A DNA stretch of 64,000 nucleotides, taken from the NCBI GenBank assembly GCA_021413945.1, contig JAIOPK010000006.1:499636-563635 (forward strand), given 5' to 3'. This DNA is from Candidatus Uhrbacteria bacterium (lineage in GTDB: Bacteria; Patescibacteriota; Patescibacteriia; 2-12-FULL-60-25). The first letter of the stretch is position 1; the number at the start of each line of letters is the position of its first letter. Positions 40,724 to 47,120 of the stretch are shown here, piece after piece. The notes under the pieces were generated by a model that was not told where the DNA came from, did no database searches, and saw only the letters and a list, made by a program, of their open reading frames with translations. Both the position numbers and the translations under genes were made by a program.

Positions 40724-41098
40724 ATGATGTCGGGCATCGGAGGGAAAAATACTAAACCCGCGCTTTTAGTATTTTCCTATTTACTGAAACAAGGAATCTA
40801 CTTTCAAAAACATTACAGCAAGGTACTCGGCTGTCCTGACGTCGCGGTTCCGAGCAAGAAGCTTGCCGTGTTTATTGATGGTGATTTTTGGCATGCAAAA
40901 GGCTATCCGAAATGTCTTAAACGACTTCGCCCATTTTGGAAAAATAAACTGACTAGTAATTATTTGCGTGACAAGAGGTCACGTCGGATTCTTGCTCGGT
41001 CGGGCTGGAAAATAGTCAGGGTCTGGGAATCCGATCTTAAATTAGATCCAGAAAAATATTTGGCGCAATGTAAGGCCCATCTAAAAGGCGATGCTTAA
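40724..41098 (+). CDS. vsr: Very-short-patch repair endonuclease, start frameshifted
   Basis: The 124-residue ORF contains GCPDVAVPSKKLAVFIDGDFWHAKGYPKCLK and RRILARSGWKIVRVWESDLK, the Vsr fold (catalytic Asp in PD, His in FWH). Vsr nicks next to T:G mismatches created by deamination of 5-methylcytosine, so it fits next to the C5 methylase. Its expected N-terminus lies upstream in another frame: ATG 40684 gives MTDIYSLEK, and the Vsr frame reads KKRSKMMSGIGGKNTKP; one extra A in the run GAAAAAG would separate them. As written, translation would restart at the ATG at 40724 and lose about 13 residues. KNTKPA replaces the usual KNTKPE. Confidence 0.85.
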   Translation: MMSGIGGKNTKPALLVFSYLLKQGIYFQKHYSKVLGCPDVAVPSKKLAVFIDGDFWHAKGYPKCLKRLRPFWKNKLTSNYLRDKRSRRILARSGWKIVRVWESDLKLDPEKYLAQCKAHLKGDA

Positions 41099-42447
41099 AT
41101 TATTTTTTTTAATTTATCTAATTTCTTTTGTGAGTTCTGCCTTAATCCGATGGGGACCTCCGTATTCGTGGAAAGCATAGCCAGATGCTGCAACCCTTCA
41201 TCTGGATTCACTTGGTATTTCAACTTGATCAAACCCAAAAAGTACCACAACATCCACTTCTTGGGTTCCTCGCCTAAAATCATTTCAAAAAAGAAGATCA
41301 CATCCTTTACACTGGTCGGAGTTCCTCTAAATGCCTTTGTATATGCATTATTAGCCAATGTAAATTTTTCCTCGTAGGCCAGTAGAAAGGCCTCACTAAA
41401 CAGATGGTCGGCTGAACGGTTCTTTATTCTTTTCTTCAATACCTTTTTTGCATTTGCGATGTCCCTACCATTTAAAAAATAGAAAATCGATTCAAGTAGC
41501 ACAGAGTGCTTGTTCGTTCCACCTAATCCGTTTACCTCTTCAATCAGTTTACCCATCTTCTTAAGACTCTTCACAGATCTGTTTCGGATATATTCCAAAT
41601 AATGACCAACAGATAAATTTATTGCAGACTGAGCAAGTCTTTTTCTAGAGATGCGATTAAGCTGGTAATATGTTGCATTGTTTTCCTCTTTTACCTCCTC
41701 CAGTAACGTAGAAAGTTTCGTAAATAAATCATAAGACATCAACCAGTCTCTCGAAAGCAGGGCCGCCGTGCCCAAGATATAACCAAGGCACAGAGCCATG
41801 TTATTCTTCGTAACTTCAAAGCCGTATATCTCTTCCTTGGTCCTGAATGCAACACGCATCGGGTAAAACGTGCCAAATTCCTTACCGACCTCTTCACTCA
41901 CTTTTTTAGGTATCTCTGCATGACGTACATAGACCCCCGTCGTAATGACATACGCGGGCTCGCCGTCCAGGAATTCTCTTTCCACAGCCTTTCCAAATAC
42001 TATAAGATGACCTTTTGCAATTTGAGTTAAAAATTTTTCTGCATCCTTTGCAGACACGATCTTCGCTGAGATATGCTCAGGTTCAACTATTACTTTCGCC
42101 TCTTCGAGCGGCGTGCAGCTCTTGAGGAAAGACTCGATTCCTTCTATAAGATCTCCTCTGACCCTTTTCCTGACCTTCCTATCATCACTACGAATTGCAA
42201 AGACGATCCCGATAGACTTACTGTTGTTGATCTTCGGTCGTCGTGCATATAGCCAAAATAAAAAAACAACAAAAATACTTAACGCGATAAGGCCAACCTC
42301 AATCAGATCTATTCCCTTCCCGAAATTAGCCCAAAAAAATATGGCTTCACCGGCTCCAAGAAGTACATTGAATATCAAAAGACCCTTCGGATACAGGAAG
42401 TCGTCAAAATCAGTAGCCTTTAGCTCATTCCAAATAGTCCTCAACAT
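41095..42447 (-). CDS. Unknown two-TM protein with TPR-like C-terminal half
   Basis: 450 residues, AT-rich codon use. Two N-terminal membrane segments (LLIFNVLLGAGEAIFFWANFG; IEVGLIALSIFVVFLFWLYAR), then a soluble alpha/beta domain (IGIVFAIRSDDRKVRKRVRGDLIEGIESFLKS...GHLIVFGKAVEREFLDGEPAYVITTGVYVRH) and a helical C-terminus with TPR-like spacing (HLFSEAFLLAYEEKFTLANNAYTKAF; WMLWYFLGLIKLKYQVNPDEGLQHL). No family recognised. It is convergent with vsr (4-base overlap) and next to tRNA-Arg, inside the likely acquired block; a defence or regulatory role is possible but unsupported. Confidence 0.65.
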   Translation of the reverse strand: MLRTIWNELKATDFDDFLYPKGLLIFNVLLGAGEAIFFWANFGKGIDLIEVGLIALSIFVVFLFWLYARRPKINNSKSIGIVFAIRSDDRKVRKRVRGDLIEGIESFLKSCTPLEEAKVIVEPEHISAKIVSAKDAEKFLTQIAKGHLIVFGKAVEREFLDGEPAYVITTGVYVRHAEIPKKVSEEVGKEFGTFYPMRVAFRTKEEIYGFEVTKNNMALCLGYILGTAALLSRDWLMSYDLFTKLSTLLEEVKEENNATYYQLNRISRKRLAQSAINLSVGHYLEYIRNRSVKSLKKMGKLIEEVNGLGGTNKHSVLLESIFYFLNGRDIANAKKVLKKRIKNRSADHLFSEAFLLAYEEKFTLANNAYTKAFRGTPTSVKDVIFFFEMILGEEPKKWMLWYFLGLIKLKYQVNPDEGLQHLAMLSTNTEVPIGLRQNSQKKLDKLKKII

Positions 42448-42490
42448 AGAATTTTCCCATCGCCAAAAGACGTTAGCACACCTTTTTGTT

Positions 42491-42566
42491 TGGCACCCGT
42501 GCGAGGATTCGAACCTCGAAGTCCGCGATAGAAGCGCGGCAGTTTATCCGGTTAGCTTACACGGGC
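42491..42566 (-). tRNA. tRNA-Arg (anticodon UCU)
   Basis: Acceptor GCCCGTG/CACGGGT (one G-U), anticodon stem CCGCG/CGCGG with loop CTTCTAT (anticodon TCT), T-arm CGAGG/CCTCG, CCA encoded. The D-stem (AGCT against AACT) has one mismatch. It lies between the AT-rich restriction block and two small exported-protein genes. Confidence 0.9.
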
Positions 42567-42585
42567 ATTAATTGGATGCTTTGTA

Positions 42586-42834
42586 TTACCGTCTAGCTCT
42601 AGGCCTCACCTTTTTCTTCAAGCAAAACTTATTATCCGTACAATAATTACAATACCCCGTATCCCCGCAAATATACGGCTTCTTTGATCCCGGGTCTGGC
42701 GGGCAAGAATGCCAACGATGACAACCATTCTGATGCGCGAACACAATCTGCGGTACCCCTGTCACCACAATCAACGCACCCCACGTTCCTAGCGTGACAA
42801 GTGCCAATGTTGCGAATACGGCTTTCTTTTGCAT
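42586..42834 (-). CDS. Small exported cysteine-rich protein with CHRWHSCP motif
   Basis: 82 residues. Signal or anchor segment (AVFATLALVTLGTWGALIVVTGV) then NGCHRWHSCPPDPGSKKPYICGDTGYCNYCTDNKFC and a basic tail. The CHRWHSCP...CGDxGxCxYC module has seven cysteines and two histidines, consistent with a disulphide- or metal-stabilised domain seen at the ends of various secreted bacterial proteins; here it stands alone. Function unknown. Confidence 0.65.
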   Translation of the reverse strand: MQKKAVFATLALVTLGTWGALIVVTGVPQIVFAHQNGCHRWHSCPPDPGSKKPYICGDTGYCNYCTDNKFCLKKKVRPRARR

Positions 42835-42883
42835 GTTGTTACTATATTAGGCTACCGTCATCATTTTGAGAAAATGCTCAATT

Positions 42884-43453
42884 CTACCTGTACTTGTCTA
42901 CAGCCGATTTTGCTTCTACCTCTGTATTGAAGACTTCACTCCGCTGAATTAGCTGTATCCAGGGCTGACCCTTGTAAAAATCAATCTCAGCACCTGTCAG
43001 TACATCCATCATATACCATGTCTCGTAACTTATTTCCCAGTCCTCTTTACCCGGAGTTGCATCTTCGGCTGCAATTAACGTCCTATGTGATTCAACATAA
43101 ACACATGAATCTACTTTAGGGCTGTAAAATACATTGATCAAAAGGTTATTGTTGAGATATTTCCGGTATATCGGTGGTCCCTCTCCTGCAGGAACACTAC
43201 TGTCACCGATCTCAACTTTCTGAGATGCATTAAATCGCTTAATCTTTTCTGAGATTGAATCAGCATATTTCTCACATATGACTTTTTTTGAAAAAAGATC
43301 ATTCGCTGTGGCCTCTTCATTGGTGGTGCTGGACTGACCCATGCCTTGCTGAGTGGTTGTTTTGGTAATTACGAGAGGCTCGCATCCAGAGCCTAACAAA
43401 GCCAGCAATAAACCAGCACACAAAAATCTCTTGAAGTCATTTTTCTTTTGCAT
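42884..43453 (-). CDS. Putative lipoprotein, function unknown
   Basis: 189 residues. Lipobox in FLCAGLLLALLGSGCEPL (Cys about residue 24) predicts lipid anchoring outside the membrane. The rest (DSCVYVESHRTLIAAEDATPGKEDWEISYETWYMMDVLTGAEIDFYKGQPWIQL) is a small alpha/beta domain with no recognised family. It shares the MQKK start with the neighbouring cysteine-rich protein, from which 49 bases separate it. Confidence 0.65.
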   Translation of the reverse strand: MQKKNDFKRFLCAGLLLALLGSGCEPLVITKTTTQQGMGQSSTTNEEATANDLFSKKVICEKYADSISEKIKRFNASQKVEIGDSSVPAGEGPPIYRKYLNNNLLINVFYSPKVDSCVYVESHRTLIAAEDATPGKEDWEISYETWYMMDVLTGAEIDFYKGQPWIQLIQRSEVFNTEVEAKSAVDKYR

Positions 43454-43482
43454 GTCCCCACTATATCAAATATCCTTCTCCC

Positions 43483-44226
43483 ATGCCCTCCCTCCTCCAT
43501 TTATCTGTAAATCGCGGCTTCCGCGACCACGACTGGCTCCAAACAGCCCATTCCTTTAGCTTCGGCAATTACTGGGACCCCGCCAAAATGGGTTTTGGGC
43601 TTTTGCGTGTCTTGAATGACGATACGATTCAGGGCGGGGTCGAGTACGAGGTTGGAAACGATAAGCCGCAGCGCTTAGGTTTTGGTATGCATCCTCACCG
43701 CGACATGGAGATCGTGACCATTCCCCTATCCGGTCAGATCGAGCACAAGGACAATCATGGACATCACGGGGTTATCGGGGCGGGCGACGTGCAAGTGATG
43801 AGCGCGGGGACGGGAATTACGCATTCTGAATTTAATGCGTCGGAGACGGAGGCGGTTTCTGTTTTGCAGATGTGGGTGGAGACGGATGCGCTTGATCATG
43901 ATCCTCGCTATGAGGATCGCAAATTTCTAAAGGCCGATAAGAATACGTTTCAGCTCCTCGTCTCACCCGATGAACGCGATGGCTCGCTCATGATCCATCA
44001 GCAAGCCTTTTTCAATCTCGGCGAATTTGATGCCGACCACGTTACGCGTTATGTGTTACGTGATGCAAAGCACGGCGTATACATCTTTGTAATCGAGGGC
44101 GAGATAGAAGTCGATGGAAACAACCTTGGTAGAAGGGATGCGATTGGGGTTTGGGGTGAGAAGGAAGTCGAGATAAAAACCAAAAAGGACTCGAAAGTCC
44201 TTTTGATTGAGGTGCCGATGCGTTAG
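43483..44226 (+). CDS. Pirin family (bicupin) protein
   Basis: 247 residues with the pirin signature: RGFRDHDWLQTAHSFSFGNYWDPAKMGFGLLRVLNDDTIQGG, GFGMHPHRDMEIVTIPLSGQIEHKDNHGHHGVIGAGDVQVMSAGTGITHSEFN (metal ligands His, His, His, Glu-type). This YhhW-like form is linked to quercetin dioxygenase activity in some bacteria; the true substrate is unknown. A stretch in the second half, HVTRYVLRDAK, is encoded by one of the dispersed VTRYxLRD repeats. Confidence 0.93.
   Translation: MPSLLHLSVNRGFRDHDWLQTAHSFSFGNYWDPAKMGFGLLRVLNDDTIQGGVEYEVGNDKPQRLGFGMHPHRDMEIVTIPLSGQIEHKDNHGHHGVIGAGDVQVMSAGTGITHSEFNASETEAVSVLQMWVETDALDHDPRYEDRKFLKADKNTFQLLVSPDERDGSLMIHQQAFFNLGEFDADHVTRYVLRDAKHGVYIFVIEGEIEVDGNNLGRRDAIGVWGEKEVEIKTKKDSKVLLIEVPMR
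44041..44066 (+). repeat. Intragenic VTRYxLRD repeat, copy in pirin
   Basis: GTTACGCGTTATGTGTTACGTGATGC, translated VTRYVLRDA. Heptamer-like units GTTACGC/GTTATGT. Similar units in the same reading frame occur in three neighbouring genes (45451, 45822, 47391). Confidence 0.65.
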
Positions 44227-44714
44227 TAAACCTTGCCGTCATCCGTAATCGGCTCCCCTTCTCGCTGCAGCACAAACACCGCCGCTCCTTGCATCACGAG
44301 GTTGTCTCCCTGTTTCACCATCTTGTACCCCTTCTCAAGCCCATTCGAGAACGCCACCTCAACTTCCCCCGGCTTTCCCTCGCAGAACATCAAGGTCGAT
44401 TCTACCGGTCCAAAGACCATGACATCGTCTTTTAGCGTGTACTTGCCTCCCATGAGATTACAAACCTTTGCCTGCATCCTCTCGCCATCAAATCTGACCG
44501 TCAGACCCAAACCCGACACATCCTGCGATTCTCCCCCGACGGTCTGCATCGACTTAATCTTCCAAGAGCCGGTGATGAATTGACCCATCGACATCTTTGG
44601 GGCAGTTGTCGGTTCTCCGTTGTCAGTTGGTCGTGGGGAGGGTGCGGGAGATGATGCGGAACAGCCGGCGCCCATGAGGGCGATCATCGAGACAGCGGCG
44701 AGGAGTTTTTTCAT
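44223..44714 (-). CDS. META-domain-like lipoprotein
   Basis: 163 residues from ATG 44714 (MKKLLAAVSMIALMGAGCSASSPAP, lipobox Cys about residue 18); the longer track start overlaps the HIT gene. After a proline-rich linker, GSWKIKSMQTVGGESQDVSGLGLTVRFDGERMQAKVCNLMGGKYTLKDDVMVFGPVESTLMFCEGKPGEVEVAFSNGL resembles the META/HslJ fold (GxWxL...I.F....V.G..GCN...G.Y). HslJ is linked to heat-shock and novobiocin resistance, but in lipoproteins of this type the role is unknown. 3' end overlaps pirin by four bases. Confidence 0.8.
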   Translation of the reverse strand: MKKLLAAVSMIALMGAGCSASSPAPSPRPTDNGEPTTAPKMSMGQFITGSWKIKSMQTVGGESQDVSGLGLTVRFDGERMQAKVCNLMGGKYTLKDDVMVFGPVESTLMFCEGKPGEVEVAFSNGLEKGYKMVKQGDNLVMQGAAVFVLQREGEPITDDGKVY

Positions 44715-44724
44715 ATGTGCGCGA

Positions 44725-45129
44725 TTATAGCATCTTACGAATTTTTTCCCCCACCAACTTCTCTTCACCATTCTCATACGGCTTCCCGTGCCAATGCTCG
44801 TATCCATCGCCCTCGAATCGAGGGATCACGTGGAAGTGCAAGTGAAACACTTTTTGTCCCGCCCCCTCGCGGTTATTCTGCGCAACATTCACGCCCACAG
44901 CCCCCGTCGCTTCCATAACCGCCTTGGCGATCTTTTGCACGACAACAATCAACCGCTTCAACGTTTCCTCATCCGTATCAAGTAAATCCGATGACCATTT
45001 CTTTGGCACGACGAGTGTGTGACCGGGATTTGTCGGAATGATATCGAGAAACGCAAAGACGTGGTCGTCCTCGTAGATTTTTTCGCACGGGATTTCACCG
45101 GAGATGATTTTGGAGAAGATGGTGTCCAT
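44725..45129 (-). CDS. HIT family (histidine triad) hydrolase
   Basis: 134 residues: TIFSKIISGEIPCEKIYEDDHVFAFLDIIPTNPGHTLVVPKKW and the triad VFHLHFHVIPRFEGDG (HxHxH). Length and sequence fit the HinT/YcfF-type nucleotide phosphoramidase or Ap4A hydrolase family. Ends ten bases before the META lipoprotein ATG on the same strand. Confidence 0.95.
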   Translation of the reverse strand: MDTIFSKIISGEIPCEKIYEDDHVFAFLDIIPTNPGHTLVVPKKWSSDLLDTDEETLKRLIVVVQKIAKAVMEATGAVGVNVAQNNREGAGQKVFHLHFHVIPRFEGDGYEHWHGKPYENGEEKLVGEKIRKML

Positions 45130-45135
45130 AAAGTT

Positions 45136-45666
45136 TTAACGCATAAAGACTGAAGTTTCGTCGATTTCTATTCCGTCCGCTGTAATTGTAATTGTTTCTA
45201 CCGTCTCCTCAACTACGTTCTCCCCTGACAAGGGGAGAAGGCGGACGGAGTCCGACAGAGGGGTCCGTGTACCCCATGCGGCGGGAGTCGGACCCCCTGA
45301 CTCCTCTTCGTGGAGTCTGTCCCCCTTGGCAGGGTGACACAGAGCGATTGTGACGCCGACGATCAAGATCGTCAGCGCTACAAACAACGCCAACCCACTC
45401 GTCGACGTCCCAAACATAAGCCACGCGTATGCGAGGAGCAATGTGCTGAGCGTAGCGCATAACGCATAACGCATAACGCGGGATTTTTCCTCGATCATCG
45501 GACTGGCGACGGCGATGATGAGCGTCACCAAAACAAGAATATGCAAATTGAAATACGGCAGAATCGACGCCGGCATCAGGATTTCTGAGATCAGCAAGAT
45601 CGACGTCACGACAACGAGGGCGGTCGCGAGTTGACGGAGTAGGAAACGGAACCAATCGATTACCAT
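45136..45666 (-). CDS. Small membrane protein carrying a repeat-derived insert
   Basis: 176 residues. Four hydrophobic segments in the first ~110 residues (LATALVVVTSILLISEILM; FNLHILVLVTLIIAVASPM; ATLSTLLLAYAWLMFG; LALFVALTILIVGVTIAL). The segment CHPAKGDRLHEEESGGPTPAAWGTRTPLSDSVRLLPLSGENV is encoded by a ~120-base compound palindromic repeat, after which the native acidic C-terminus (VEETVETITITADGIEIDETSVF) resumes in frame. A second intragenic repeat encodes VMRYALCATL. No family recognised. Confidence 0.65.
   Translation of the reverse strand: MVIDWFRFLLRQLATALVVVTSILLISEILMPASILPYFNLHILVLVTLIIAVASPMIEEKSRVMRYALCATLSTLLLAYAWLMFGTSTSGLALFVALTILIVGVTIALCHPAKGDRLHEEESGGPTPAAWGTRTPLSDSVRLLPLSGENVVEETVETITITADGIEIDETSVFMR
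45218..45338. repeat. Compound palindromic element inside a gene
   Basis: TTCTCCCCT-gaca-AGGGGAGAA (45218-45239), then GGCGGACGGAGTCCGACAGAGGGGT and TCGGACCCCCTGACTCCTCTTCGTGGAGTCTGTCCCCCTTGGCAGGGTGAC. These are tandem short palindromes of the CCTTNNNAAGG type, similar to those at 37741 and 48201, and read through in frame by the membrane-protein gene. Confidence 0.7.
45451..45480 (-). repeat. Intragenic VTRYxLRD-type repeat
   Basis: On the minus strand CGCGTTATGCGTTATGCGTTATGCGCTACG, tandem GTTATGC units, translated RVMRYALCAT within the small membrane protein. Confidence 0.6.
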
Positions 45667-47120
45667 ATTCGATTCAAGATAGCGCTTGCTTCACGGCGTA
45701 GCGTGACGAGGAGTTGTGGGATCGATAATGCTGGGCGGCGGTACTCGACGGAGGCGGCGCGGATGTCGAAGGCGCCGGTGCGGGAGACGATTCCTGGGAG
45801 ACCAAGGGAGAATTTTAAGTCCTGCGTGTCGCGTAACGCGTAGCGCGTAGCGACACGCCACCAGCCGTCTCCGAGGTCTGTGGGCTTCTCGTACGACGTG
45901 AGGACTGCGGTGATGCCTTCTGTGACTGGGTCTGTTTCCGCCGTTAGTCGACGAGGGCGTGGGAGGAAGGAGGCGGTTGCGTCAAAAGAGAAGAAGCCGT
46001 CGCCGATGACGCGGACATTCCCCTTTCCGGCGGATAATTGTTTCCAGCCTGCGCGCTCTGAAGAGGATCGACTTAACACAAACGGCGTGTGCGTTTTATC
46101 GACTTTGACCGACGCGGAACCGAGCGTCACGCTCTGCATTCCTTCTTTGTGAAATGTGTCGACAACTGTGTGGATTGAGTTGGTGTAGACGATGAGCGGT
46201 GTGGATGTTGCGCGATAGCCGACGGTATCGCCAACGTAAAGTCTTGGGCCGATGACCCAGTGGCGGTTTCTCGTGGAAATCGAACGGATGAAGAAGTCGT
46301 CGTCGGCTACAAATGAGAGCTTGTAGACGCCGGCTTGGAGGCCGTCGAGCTTGATCGTTTTTTCTACGGGTTCACTCATGCGCGTATCGACGACACCGCT
46401 CACGGAAACGGATTCTGTGTAGAGGATGTCATCGCCGTGGGTGATGCGGAATGCGGCGGTGTTTTTTGGGTCGCGGGAGCGGTTGACGTCTTGGACGATG
46501 AACTTGTATTCGATAACGCCATCGGCAGGGACGACGTGGAAGTCGTGACCACCGCGCAGGGAAATATCGAAGGTTTTCCAGGGGCCGACGGAGTCTTTCA
46601 GCAGTGGCTCACTTGTTGTGGCTTGCCAGACGAGGAGTTTTTCAAATTCATCGGAGAGGATCTCGGAATCGGCGGAGCCGTCACGAACAAAACCTCGGCG
46701 GTCGCCAAGCGTGACGGGGCGCCAGCCTTTTGATAGCGCCTCGCTCCAGAGAGGTTTGATTTCAAAGGCGAACGAGGCTTCATCGCGGAGAATGCCGAGC
46801 TCTGCGAGGGGCTGTCTTGTTGAGCGGATATCAAAGGAGATACCGACGGAATCGTAAGCGCCAGGGACGCGGGCACTGCCGTAGACGGGTTCTTCAAGAA
46901 TGCGTTGGCCGATCCAGCCTTCAGGTTGTTGGCCGGGAGATGTCACGCGCTCGCCCGGTTGAAATGGGTTGAACCATGGGGAGCGGCCGTCAAAAGCGAA
47001 ATCAAATTTGGCGATGCCGTCGAGAGGAAATCGCTGTGACAAAATCCAGCCGGCGAAGAGAATCGCGGGAATCCAAATGAGGATGAGGGCGAGGAGCCGG
47101 GTCCAGAGCGGGAGTTTCAT
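45660..47120 (-). CDS. Membrane-anchored extracytoplasmic protein, function unknown
   Basis: 486 residues: N-terminal anchor (LLALILIWIPAILFAGWILSQRF) followed by ~440 beta-rich residues with several jelly-roll-like stretches (VIEYKFIVQDVNRSRDPKNTAAFRITHGDDILYTESVSVSG; LDGLQAGVYKLSFVADDDFFIRSI). No enzymatic motif seen. It overlaps the glycosyltransferase gene by four bases and the small membrane protein by seven, so the three may act together at the cell surface. An intragenic repeat encodes RVATRYALRDTQ near the C-terminus. Confidence 0.7.
   Translation of the reverse strand: MKLPLWTRLLALILIWIPAILFAGWILSQRFPLDGIAKFDFAFDGRSPWFNPFQPGERVTSPGQQPEGWIGQRILEEPVYGSARVPGAYDSVGISFDIRSTRQPLAELGILRDEASFAFEIKPLWSEALSKGWRPVTLGDRRGFVRDGSADSEILSDEFEKLLVWQATTSEPLLKDSVGPWKTFDISLRGGHDFHVVPADGVIEYKFIVQDVNRSRDPKNTAAFRITHGDDILYTESVSVSGVVDTRMSEPVEKTIKLDGLQAGVYKLSFVADDDFFIRSISTRNRHWVIGPRLYVGDTVGYRATSTPLIVYTNSIHTVVDTFHKEGMQSVTLGSASVKVDKTHTPFVLSRSSSERAGWKQLSAGKGNVRVIGDGFFSFDATASFLPRPRRLTAETDPVTEGITAVLTSYEKPTDLGDGWWRVATRYALRDTQDLKFSLGLPGIVSRTGAFDIRAASVEYRRPALSIPQLLVTLRREASAILNRIW
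45822..45858 (-). repeat. Intragenic VTRYxLRD-type repeat
   Basis: Minus strand GCGTGTCGCTACGCGCTACGCGTTACGCGACACGCAG; outer GTGTCGC/GCGACAC is a perfect inverted repeat. Translated RVATRYALRDTQ. Confidence 0.65.
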
